From Chthoniobacter flavus (GTDB taxonomy: Bacteria; Verrucomicrobiota; Verrucomicrobiia; Chthoniobacterales; Chthoniobacteraceae), in contig CAMAUX010000052.1 in assembly GCA_945861435.1 (NCBI GenBank), positions 1 to 40,255 of the forward strand: a stretch of DNA of 40,255 bases, in the 5' to 3' direction. Below, in pieces: positions 34,180 to 40,255 of this stretch; the stretch's first letter is position 1; each line of letters opens with the position of its first letter. The notes under the pieces were generated by a model. The model did not search any database. It saw only the letters and a program-made list of their open reading frames with translations, and had not been told where the DNA came from. Position numbers and translations under genes: made by a program.

Positions 34180-35358
34180 ATGACTGCATCTTCATCCTCG
34201 TCTGCCGCGCCTGCGGCGAATTTCCAGCGTGTGTTCCCGCCCTTCAGCCTGAGTCGTCTTTTGCGGACGGTGTTTGCGCCTTCGGGTGGGGAGCGTGTTT
34301 GCGTGCTGATCGATCTGGAGGATCCCCGGGAGATGGAGGGGCTGCGGTTTTTGAAAAATTCGGAGCTGACGATTCAGCGCAAGGCGCACGAGGTCTTTGT
34401 GTGCGGGTTGCGGGATGGGGTGCTTGCGGAGTTGGGGCTGCAGGGGGGCGCGATGTTTGCCTACGAGCTGACCGGGGGGAGCAATCTGGACCTGTCCGCG
34501 GATGCGTACGATGTGGATGGCCGGCGGCTGAGTCTCGTGGAGGACGTGCTTAAGCAGCATGATCTGGTGCTGTGCGTCTCCACCTACTCGGCTACGGCGC
34601 CACTGACGGCTTTTGCGAAGGAGTTCGGTTTCCGCGGGGCGACGTTGCATGGGCTTAACGATATCATCCTGGGGTCGGGGCTTTCGGTGGATTACAACGA
34701 GGTGAGTGTGCAGGCGGAGAAGCTGCGCTTGGGGCTGACACGTTCGGAGGCGGTGGAGGTGGACTATGAGGTGCTCGGGGAACGCGTCACGCTGCGGTTG
34801 ATTCTCAACGGGCAGGAGGCGCAGAAGAGCCATGGACTTTGCCGGGGCGGCCCGGATGTGGCGAATCTGCCGGCGGGCGAGGTGTACTTTGTGCCGGAAG
34901 GCGCGGAGGGTCAGTTCCCGATGCGGTACAAGGACGGGACGCTCGGGATGATGGAGGTACGCGGCGGGCGGATCGTGCGTGCACGGTTGTTGCAGGGGAT
35001 GCAGTCGGTGGTGGACGAGCACAACGCGAAGCTCGAGGGCGATCCTGTGACGGGTGAAATCGGGGAGCTCGGGTTCGGAACGCAGGAGTTGCCGGTTTCC
35101 GGGCGGGACATTCAGGACGAGAAGATTCTCGGGACGCTGCATGTGGCGACGGGGCGCAGCGATCATCTCGGGGGGCATCTGACGCCGAGCCTGTTTGCGA
35201 ACCGCAAGAATGCGACCCACGACGACATCCTGTTTTCGCCGACCAAGACGCCGGAGATCCGGGTGCCGCAGGCGCGGATGTACAGGGATGGGAAGGTGGA
35301 GGTGGTCCTTGAGGACTACCGTCCGTCGGCCTATTTGCGCGGCTGCCTCGGGAAGTAG
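34180..35358 (+). CDS. M29/NicX-like metalloprotein (aminopeptidase T-like)
   Basis: The 392-residue product resembles the M29 aminopeptidase (AmpS) and NicX dioxygenase superfamily. The C-terminal half has the ordered metal-ligand blocks: LPAGEVYFVPEGAEG (Glu234), GEIGELGFGTQ (Glu296), EKILGTLHVATGRSDHLGG (His321 and His329) and NATHDDILFSP (His347, Asp349). The N-terminal half is a Rossmann-like substrate domain. Members either remove N-terminal amino acids or open dihydroxypyridine rings. The present protein departs from AmpS in the N-terminal half, so the reaction is open. It is followed 61 bases later by an OvoA-type methyltransferase, which suggests work on a histidine-derived or other small amino-acid compound. 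This pairing is inference. Confidence 0.75.
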   Translation: MTASSSSSAAPAANFQRVFPPFSLSRLLRTVFAPSGGERVCVLIDLEDPREMEGLRFLKNSELTIQRKAHEVFVCGLRDGVLAELGLQGGAMFAYELTGGSNLDLSADAYDVDGRRLSLVEDVLKQHDLVLCVSTYSATAPLTAFAKEFGFRGATLHGLNDIILGSGLSVDYNEVSVQAEKLRLGLTRSEAVEVDYEVLGERVTLRLILNGQEAQKSHGLCRGGPDVANLPAGEVYFVPEGAEGQFPMRYKDGTLGMMEVRGGRIVRARLLQGMQSVVDEHNAKLEGDPVTGEIGELGFGTQELPVSGRDIQDEKILGTLHVATGRSDHLGGHLTPSLFANRKNATHDDILFSPTKTPEIRVPQARMYRDGKVEVVLEDYRPSAYLRGCLGK

Positions 35359-35419
35359 AGAAACTGCGTTCCGTTCGAAGACGAGCGGTGCCTTAGCTGA
35401 GGAGGCGACAAGACGGCCG

Positions 35420-36166
35420 ATGAATATTTACGAGACCGACAAGCTGCTCTCCGAGTACCTGCTCTTTCATTATGCGCGGGCGGAGGATTACCTGTCCTAC
35501 GGCTTCGGGCCTGCGGATGCGTTGGAGTATCCGCGGCGGTGCGTGGATGGGTGGGTGGACTGGAGCTTGCTGGGAACGGGAGGGCGCGCGCTGGATCTTG
35601 GCTGCGCGGTGGGGCGTTCGACCTTTGAACTGGCAAGGCGTGGCGCGTCGGCTCTTGGTATTGATTACTCGCGGCGCTTTGTGGATGCGGCGGAGCAGGT
35701 GCGCGCTGGCGGGGCGGTGACGGTGCGCCGGTTTGAGGAGGGGGATCGCTTCACGGAGGTGCGCGTGGAAAGGCCGCAGGGAGTGGATCCCGGGTTGGTG
35801 CGTTTTGAAGCGGGCGATGCGATGGAGTTGCGAGCGGACCTTGGGGTTTTCGATGTGGTGCTGATGGCGAACCTGATTGATCGGTTGAGTGATCCGAGGC
35901 GCTGTCTGGATCGGATGGGCGGCCTTGTGCGGGCGGGTGGGCAGTTGGTGGTGACGTCGCCGTACACGTGGCTCGAGGAGTTCACGCCGCGCGCTCACTG
36001 GCTGGGCGGAACGGCGGATGGGCAGTCGACTCTGGAGGGTTTGCGCGCTGCGTTGGAATCCGCGTTCGAGCTGGAGAAGTCCGGCGATGTGCCGTTCCTG
36101 ATCCGGGAGCATGCGCGCAAGTATCAGTGGAGCGTGGCTCAGGCGACGGTGTGGCGCAGACGTTGA
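35420..36166 (+). CDS. Free-standing OvoA C-terminal-type SAM methyltransferase
   Basis: The 248-residue product matches the C-terminal domain of OvoA, the putative 4-mercaptohistidine N1-methyltransferase of ovothiol synthesis. It has YETDKLLSEYLLFHY (4-18), the SAM-binding loop ALDLGCAVGRSTFELARRG (57-75), FDVVLMANLIDRLSDP (144-159), TSPYTWLEEFTPRAHWLGG (179-197) and PFLIREHARKYQWSVAQATVW (225-245). In OvoA this domain is fused to an iron-dependent sulfoxide synthase, which is absent here and elsewhere in the window. It may methylate a thiohistidine made by an unlinked synthase or by a different route. The Met at 35420 is chosen because it starts the conserved block. It lies between a metalloprotein and a TPMT-like methyltransferase. 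Confidence 0.88.
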   Translation: MNIYETDKLLSEYLLFHYARAEDYLSYGFGPADALEYPRRCVDGWVDWSLLGTGGRALDLGCAVGRSTFELARRGASALGIDYSRRFVDAAEQVRAGGAVTVRRFEEGDRFTEVRVERPQGVDPGLVRFEAGDAMELRADLGVFDVVLMANLIDRLSDPRRCLDRMGGLVRAGGQLVVTSPYTWLEEFTPRAHWLGGTADGQSTLEGLRAALESAFELEKSGDVPFLIREHARKYQWSVAQATVWRRR

Positions 36167-36180
36167 ACGGCCGGGGGTTG

Positions 36181-36771
36181 ATGACGATGACAACGGATTG
36201 GGAGGCGCATTATCAGCGGGGCGAAACCCCGTGGGACAAGGGGGCGCCGAGTCCCGGGCTTGTGGACTGGCTGGCAGAGAACCGTGTGGGCGGGCGGGTG
36301 TTGGTGCCCGGTTGCGGAATGGGGCACGACGTGCGGGCCCTGTCTGCGCAGGGTGCGGACGTGGTGGGTTTGGACTTGGCGCCTTCTGCAGTGGCCGCAG
36401 CGCGAGCTTTTGCGCCCGCGGGCGCGGAGCGCTACGAGGAGGGTGATTTGTTCGCGCTTCCCGCGAAGCACGCGGGTGCATTCGACTGGGTGTGGGAGCA
36501 CACGTGCTTCTGCGCGATCGATCCGGCGCGTCGTGCGGATTATGTGGAAGCCGTGGCGCGGGTCCTCAAGCCCGGCGGGTATTTGCTGGCGGTGTTTTAT
36601 CTGGATCCCGGGAGCAAGCGTGCCGATGAGGGGCCACCATTCGGAGTGAGCCTGGCGGAACTGGATGCTTATTTTGGAGCGCGCTTTGAGTGCAGCAAGG
36701 AATGGCTCCCTGCCCGCGCCTATCCCGGACGTGAGGGGCGTGAGTGGATGCGCCTGCTTCGGAAGCGCTGA
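36181..36771 (+). CDS. TPMT-like class I SAM methyltransferase
   Basis: The 196-residue product belongs to the thiopurine S-methyltransferase-like family: WEAHYQRGETPWDKGAPSPGL (7-27), the SAM loop VLVPGCGMGHDVRALSAQG (40-58), VVGLDLAPSAVAAA and the signature FDWVWEHTCFCAIDPARRADYV (101-122). These enzymes often methylate thiols, selenols or other soft nucleophiles. It begins 14 bases after the OvoA-type gene and probably shares its transcript, so the two methyltransferases may act on the same small sulfur compound. That link is inference. The ATG at 36181 is used; a second Met at 36187 is possible. Confidence 0.85.
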   Translation: MTMTTDWEAHYQRGETPWDKGAPSPGLVDWLAENRVGGRVLVPGCGMGHDVRALSAQGADVVGLDLAPSAVAAARAFAPAGAERYEEGDLFALPAKHAGAFDWVWEHTCFCAIDPARRADYVEAVARVLKPGGYLLAVFYLDPGSKRADEGPPFGVSLAELDAYFGARFECSKEWLPARAYPGREGREWMRLLRKR

Positions 36772-36828
36772 CGCGGTTCCGAGTTCAGCGGATGGGAGGT
36801 TGCGGAGAAGCCCCGCGGCGGGCCGTCG

Positions 36829-38466
36829 CTACTGATTGGCAGCGCGCTTTTTTCCAGCAGGTTTTGGCGATGGCGAGGCGGTTTTGCGGGCGAGTTCGGT
36901 GATTTCGTCGGTCTGGCGCTGCCATGCGGCGGCGAGTTCGTTCGCTTTGTCGGGCATCTGGGCGGCGAGGTTGTGTTGTTCAGCGCGGTCGGCGCGCAGA
37001 TCGTAGAGTTCCCATGGCTCGTTCTTGGCGGCGACCAGTTTCCAATCGCCCATGCGGATGGCGCGGTTGCCTTCGTGGAGCCACCAGAGGCTGTCGCGTG
37101 GGATGAGGGTGTCGGCTGCGAATGCAGGCAGGAGGCTCTTTCCCGGGGCTGCAGGGATGGGCTCTCCCTCCCACTGCGAAGGCTTGCTGACGCCGGCCAG
37201 CTCGAGGGCGGTGGGCACAAAGTCGACGAAGTGTGTGGGGGTGTGGCGCAGTTCGCCGCGCGCCGCGATGCCGGCGGGCCAGTGGGCGACGAGCGGTGTG
37301 CTGATGCCGCCTTCATGCACCCAGGTCTTGTGACGGCGGTGCGGCGTGTTGCACGCACTCGAAAATCCGGGCCCGAGGCAGAGGTAACTCTTGGCGCTTC
37401 CGGGGGGCGAGGAGGGGTCGTGACCGCCGTTGCGCACCATGATCTCGGCGCTGGCGCCGTTGTCGGAGGCGAAGAGGATGAGAGTGTTTTCGAAGACGTT
37501 TATGGCTTTGAGCTGGCCGATGATCCGTCCGATTTCCTGATCCATCCGGTCCACCATCGCAGCGTGGATGGCCATCTTGGTGGCTTGGAAGCGGCGCTGT
37601 TCGTCGCTGAGTTCGGTCCATGGCAGTGGACGATTCACCTCGCCGGGACCCAGCTTCTGCATTGCGTCCGCGAATGCGTAGGGCGGGCCGACTTCGCGTT
37701 CGAGGGCGGAGAGGGTGGTGTTGGTGATTCCCATCGTCTTCATCCGCTCAAAGCGTGCGGAACGCATGGCCACCCAACCGGCGAGGTAGCGATCGCGGTA
37801 TTTGGCGATGTCCCCGGGAAGAGCGTGCAGCGGGAAGTGCGGGGAGATGAAGGCGATGTAGTGGAAGAACGGCTTCTGCGCATGGTTTGCGGCATGGTCC
37901 CGGAGGCAGTCGACTGCGTGGTCGGCCACGGCGACGGTGGCGTAGTAGCCGGATTCGTTCTCGGCCGGATTCACGGGCACGTCGTCGATGGCATTGCCTG
38001 CGGCGGTGAAGTAGTTGCCCTGATTTTTCATGTCCAAGGAGCGGTCGAACCCGCCTGCGAGCACCTTGCCGTCGACGTGCCATTTGCCGGAGTGGTAGCT
38101 GCGGTAGCCCGCGGGCTTGAGGAAGTCCGGGAGCAGACGTGCCCACTGTTGGCGGACGCCCTGGCCGCCGCCTCCGAGTGCGGGAAGTGCGTCGCGGTGG
38201 ATCTGCTGGGCGTAATAACCGGAGAGCAGCGCGCCGCGACTGGGCCAGCAGCGGGCGGTGTTATAGCACTGGGTGAAGCGGAGGCCGCCCGCTGCGAGTG
38301 CATCGAGGTTGGGGGTGGCGATGTCGCTTCCGTAGCAGCCGAGGTCGGAGTAGCCGAGGTCGTCGGCGAGGATGAAGACGATGTTGGGCTTTTGCGCAGC
38401 GCGGGCGGGCAGTGCGTTCAGCAACAGAAGGGGCAGGAGGATTGCGAGCAGAGCTTGGGGTTTCAT
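36829..38466 (-). CDS. Secreted arylsulfatase-type sulfatase
   Basis: The 545-residue product has a signal peptide (MKPQALLAILLPLLLLNALPARA) and the sulfatase fold. PNIVFILADDLGYSDLGCYG supplies the Asp35-Asp36 metal ligands, NTARCWPSRGALLSGYY carries Cys73 in the CxPSR sequence recognised by the formylglycine-generating enzyme, SGKWHVDG follows, and LFASDNGA and HDPSSPPGSAKSY complete the site. It would cleave sulfate esters from sulfated sugars outside the cytoplasm; such enzymes are numerous in Verrucomicrobia that use marine or plant polysaccharides. The basic Lys-rich C-terminus is not typical. It is convergent with the TPMT-like gene, with 57 bases between. No sulfatase-maturase gene is in the window. 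Confidence 0.93.
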   Translation of the reverse strand: MKPQALLAILLPLLLLNALPARAAQKPNIVFILADDLGYSDLGCYGSDIATPNLDALAAGGLRFTQCYNTARCWPSRGALLSGYYAQQIHRDALPALGGGGQGVRQQWARLLPDFLKPAGYRSYHSGKWHVDGKVLAGGFDRSLDMKNQGNYFTAAGNAIDDVPVNPAENESGYYATVAVADHAVDCLRDHAANHAQKPFFHYIAFISPHFPLHALPGDIAKYRDRYLAGWVAMRSARFERMKTMGITNTTLSALEREVGPPYAFADAMQKLGPGEVNRPLPWTELSDEQRRFQATKMAIHAAMVDRMDQEIGRIIGQLKAINVFENTLILFASDNGASAEIMVRNGGHDPSSPPGSAKSYLCLGPGFSSACNTPHRRHKTWVHEGGISTPLVAHWPAGIAARGELRHTPTHFVDFVPTALELAGVSKPSQWEGEPIPAAPGKSLLPAFAADTLIPRDSLWWLHEGNRAIRMGDWKLVAAKNEPWELYDLRADRAEQHNLAAQMPDKANELAAAWQRQTDEITELARKTASPSPKPAGKKRAANQ

Positions 38467-38593
38467 TGGGGGAATGAATGGAAAGGGTGTTTGTAGCGGG
38501 AGGAAAGGCGTGGGCGAAAGGGAAAGTGAAGGGCGCGGTGGCGGGAGGCGGAGGGGCGTGGCGTGTCGATTTTCGGTCTTCAGCGTTCCGGCC

Positions 38594-38717
38594 TGGTGCC
38601 GTTGTGCCTCCGTGTGAGATCCCTCAACTGCACTTCATGCCATGGCTCCATGCCGATTTTGTGAGACGCAGGGATGGCTGAAGGGGGGCGGTGGAAACGG
38701 AGATTTTGCCTGTCCCT
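38594..38717 (+). repeat. Interspersed repeat block P, copy 1
   Basis: This 124-base block, from tggtgccgttgtgcctccg to gcctgtccct, recurs at 39894-40017 with about five substitutions, exactly 1,300 bases away. It ends in the dispersed core gcctgtccct. Confidence 0.92.
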
Positions 38718-38733
38718 TGCGGCACTCCTTGTG

Positions 38734-38820
38734 CCTGGTTCTCACACCAAGGCACGGAGGCACCAAGAAGAACTCCCAATCACCAGAACGCCCCTCCCTC
38801 TCAACCTCTCTCATGGTGCC
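38734..38820 (+). repeat. Interspersed repeat block R, copy 1
   Basis: This 87-base block, starting cctggttctcacaccaagg and ending with ggtgcc, recurs at 39814-39900. Its start (ctcacac...ggcacggaggcaccaag) is roughly the inverse of the start of block P (cttggtgcc...gtgcctccgtgtgag), so a combined R+P copy can fold back on itself. Confidence 0.92.
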
Positions 38821-39055
38821 TTTGTGTGAGCCTTTCCGATGCAGGTTCTCACACGGAGGCACCAGGGCACCAAGGGGGGGAGAGAGGGGGAATGAGGGAT
38901 CCTGTCTGTCGCTTTTGAGGGGGCCGCTGATGGCGCAAAAGGGGCAGAAAGGGGGCGGACAGGAGGGGCGGTGGGAACGGAGATTTTGCCTGATCCCTTG
39001 CGGGCGCCTTGCGTTTTGAAGGTCCTTGGACGAGCGCGTGGGGCTGGAGAAACGC

Positions 39056-39502
39056 TCAGGGGGTTTCGATGAGCTCCAAATCAAGCCCGTGCGGTGCGTA
39101 GCTGCTGAAAGCGCGGTCAAATGTGACCAACTTGAGAGTGCCCGTGATCGCGAATGCGGCGAGATAGGCGTCCATCCACCGTTTTGTGGAGGCGGTGTCG
39201 AGTGCTCCCAGTTGCCGCCACACGGAGGTGAGTTCGGCTGGCTCGTTCAGGAAGGTGATCCGGTCGTCGGCGAGAAAGGACTCATAGGTTTCCCATGCCT
39301 GTGCATTGGTGAGGGCCCGCATGCGGTAGGCGGCCATCATGTTTTGATGGGACAACAGCCGGAGGTATCCCTGCTGGGTGGTGCGGCAAAAAACGATGGA
39401 GTCGCGCGTCTCCTGGGTCTGCAGCCAGCGAAGGGCTTCCTTGTGGTGGGCGTGGTGGGAGATGGTGAGGGCCAGCCAGATGTTAATGTCCGGAAGGTTC
39501 AT
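39056..39502 (-). CDS. VapC-type PIN-domain toxin
   Basis: The 148-residue product is a PIN-domain ribonuclease of the VapC type: MNLPDINIWLALTISHHAHHKEALRWL (Asp5), SIVFCRTTQQGYLRLLS, WMDAYLAAFAITGTLKLVTFDRAFSSY (Asp111 and Asp129). The acidic residues would bind Mg2+ and cut RNA, often tRNA or rRNA. Its start overlaps the antitoxin gene by 20 bases, as is usual in toxin-antitoxin pairs. The FCRxTQxGxLRLL segment is typical of a PIN subfamily common outside Actinobacteria. It lies between repeat copies, which suggests that the pair has moved or been exchanged as a unit. Confidence 0.9.
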   Translation of the reverse strand: MNLPDINIWLALTISHHAHHKEALRWLQTQETRDSIVFCRTTQQGYLRLLSHQNMMAAYRMRALTNAQAWETYESFLADDRITFLNEPAELTSVWRQLGALDTASTKRWMDAYLAAFAITGTLKLVTFDRAFSSYAPHGLDLELIETP

Positions 39503-39746
39503 TGAACGTCTTGAGTTCGTCCTCCAGGAGAAGACGGTCGATGTCCGTTTCTGTGAGTGAGGGAGTTGGGGAGTTCGGCGGACAGTGAATCAGGGGCAAC
39601 TGGACGCGGTGGGGAGGGGAATGGGGTTGTGCGAGGCCTCGGCGGAAGATCTCGGTGGCGACATCCCTGAGTTTGCGGCCTTCGTGGACGGCGCGCAGTT
39701 TCATTGCGCGGACGAGGTCTGCGGGCAAATCGAGGGTTGTTTTCAC
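39483..39746 (-). CDS. VapB-type ribbon-helix-helix antitoxin
   Basis: The 87-residue product begins MKTTLDLPADLVRAMKLRAVHEGRKLRDVATEIFRRGL, a ribbon-helix-helix DNA-binding domain, and ends with a Pro-rich linker and an acidic helix (LTETDIDRLLLEDELKTF) suited to binding the toxin. The start codon is GTG at 39746. The last 20 bases overlap the toxin gene, giving coupled translation. As in other VapBC systems, the pair is expected to repress its own promoter, which would lie to the right of 39746. Confidence 0.85.
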   Translation of the reverse strand: MKTTLDLPADLVRAMKLRAVHEGRKLRDVATEIFRRGLAQPHSPPHRVQLPLIHCPPNSPTPSLTETDIDRLLLEDELKTFNEPSGH

Positions 39747-39813
39747 GCGGTCAACTTTCCATTTTTCCAGCTTTCTGGCAAGTTTGAGGCCTGCCTGTAC
39801 GAGGAGATTTTGC

Positions 39814-39900
39814 CCTGGTTCTCACACCAAGGCACGGAGGCACCAAGGAAAACTCCCAATCACCAGAACGGCCCTCCCTCTCAACCTCTCTCTTGGTGCC
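39814..39900 (+). repeat. Interspersed repeat block R, copy 2
   Basis: This is the second copy of the 87-base block at 38734-38820. Here it runs directly into block P (overlap at ggtgcc), the reverse of the order at the first site, where P precedes R. Confidence 0.92.
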
Positions 39901-40017
39901 GTTGTGCCTCCGTGTGAGATCCCTCAACTGCACTTCATACCATGGCTTCATGCCGATTTTGTGAGACGCAGGGATGGCTGAAGAGGGGCGGTGGAAACGG
40001 AGATTTTGTCTGTCCCT
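39894..40017 (+). repeat. Interspersed repeat block P, copy 2
   Basis: This second copy of the block at 38594-38717 ends in gtctgtccct, a one-base variant of the dispersed core. It lies 40 bases beyond the stop codon of the RAYT fragment, the expected place for a REP sequence next to its transposase. Confidence 0.92.
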
Positions 40018-40057
40018 CATTCTCACACCGGGGATTGGGTGGGGCTCGTCTGCGCAA

Positions 40058-40255
40058 TCACGCGACGGGGGTAGTCCGCCGGATCGGTGCGCGCCGCAGA
40101 TCCCGGACCGTGAATAGCCACCGCATTTCCACTCCGCGCAGTTCCCGTGCACCGCTCTCTCGCCGATCCCCAAACCTCTCCCGATTTCCTTCGAAGAACC
40201 CTTCGACAAATGACCGGCATCCCAGCACGCACCCGTCGGTGAAATACCTCACACG
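40058..40255 (-). CDS. C-terminal fragment of a REP-associated tyrosine transposase (RAYT)
   Basis: The frame is open to the right edge of the window and stops at 40058, so only the last 65 or so residues are seen. They read RYFTDGCVLGCRSFVEGFF, then NRERFGDRRESGARELRG and LFTVRDLRRAP. This resembles the C-terminal tail of REP-associated transposases (Y1/TnpA_REP family), in which YFTDG-x-VLGSRxFV, RxRFGxKRxxGARxMRG and LRDLR blocks follow the catalytic domain. The HUH catalytic motif and tyrosine would lie outside the window. The adjacent REP-like repeats at 39894-40017 fit the RAYT/REP relation. Confidence 0.7.
   Translation of the reverse strand, partial: RVRYFTDGCVLGCRSFVEGFFEGNRERFGDRRESGARELRGVEMRWLFTVRDLRRAPIRRTTPVA

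Larger units (their letters stand above)
38467..39055. other. Repeat-bearing non-coding stretch upstream of the sulfatase
   Basis: No gene is supported. The stretch holds one copy each of two interspersed repeat blocks (38594-38717 and 38734-38820), a further partial copy at 38841-38874, and the 3' flank of the PIN-domain toxin gene ending at 39056. The sulfatase promoter should lie near its left end, between 38467 and about 38590. Confidence 0.55.
39747..40057. other. Stretch between antitoxin and RAYT fragment
   Basis: No gene is supported. It carries block R copy 2 and block P copy 2, joined end to end (39814-40017), and presumably the promoter of the toxin-antitoxin pair at its left end. 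Confidence 0.6.

Overview
The window is high-GC chromosomal DNA from a bacterium that looks like a member of the Verrucomicrobia, possibly close to Chthoniobacter or a related soil or freshwater lineage. This rests on gene content: a secreted FAD oxidoreductase, a formylglycine sulfatase, a multihaem cytochrome next to a secreted beta-propeller, an N-terminal EALEARITPA motif on a repeat-rich surface protein, and intergenic DNA full of short tandem repeats and REP-like palindromes. It is an inference, because no rRNA or tRNA gene was found. Most starts have no clear Shine-Dalgarno sequence.

Layout, left to right. 1-645: no recognisable gene. 646-5867: secreted FAD oxidoreductase, a DsbD N-domain-like protein carrying an in-frame repeat insertion, a 975-base non-coding stretch with 12-bp and 9-bp tandem arrays, an RpoD-like sigma factor, and a small exported cysteine-rich protein followed by another 12-bp array. 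6301-9135: a cysteine-peptidase-like protein, a PAS-AraC regulator and a Tat-exported metallophosphoesterase. 9136-11193: about 2 kb of non-coding DNA dominated by three copies of a unit of about 503 bp, each with a foldback and a chain of small hairpins. 11194-15964: a DUF3299-like exported protein, a PhoA-type alkaline phosphatase and a glycine/aspartate-rich repeat protein. 16174-19542: a D-glucarate module (GarL-type aldolase, GudD-type dehydratase, convergent XylR-type regulator). 19774-26240: PfpI-like protein, Tat-exported TIM-barrel protein, pentahaem cytochrome, secreted propeller dehydrogenase-like protein and secreted alpha/beta hydrolase. 26386-30101: a two-gene heterodimeric ABC exporter. 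30187-34015, minus strand: folP, cdaA, a tiny CdaR-like membrane protein, glmM and bioD as a tight operon with overlapping genes. 34180-36771: an M29/NicX-like metalloprotein, a free-standing OvoA C-terminal-type methyltransferase and a TPMT-like methyltransferase. 36829-38466: sulfatase. 38467-40255: a VapBC-type toxin-antitoxin pair between two copies of an interspersed repeat, then the C-terminal end of a REP-associated tyrosine transposase (RAYT) running off the window.

How it fits together. Most modules serve breakdown of plant- or algal-derived substrates (sulfatase, glucarate pathway, redox enzymes, phosphatase). The folP-glmM operon joins folate synthesis, c-di-AMP signalling, cell-wall precursor supply and biotin synthesis. 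The most unusual items are the lone OvoA-like methyltransferase cluster, the miniature CdaR encoded across the end of cdaA and the start of glmM, the 503-bp repeat array, and the REP/RAYT-type repeats that have entered a coding sequence in frame.
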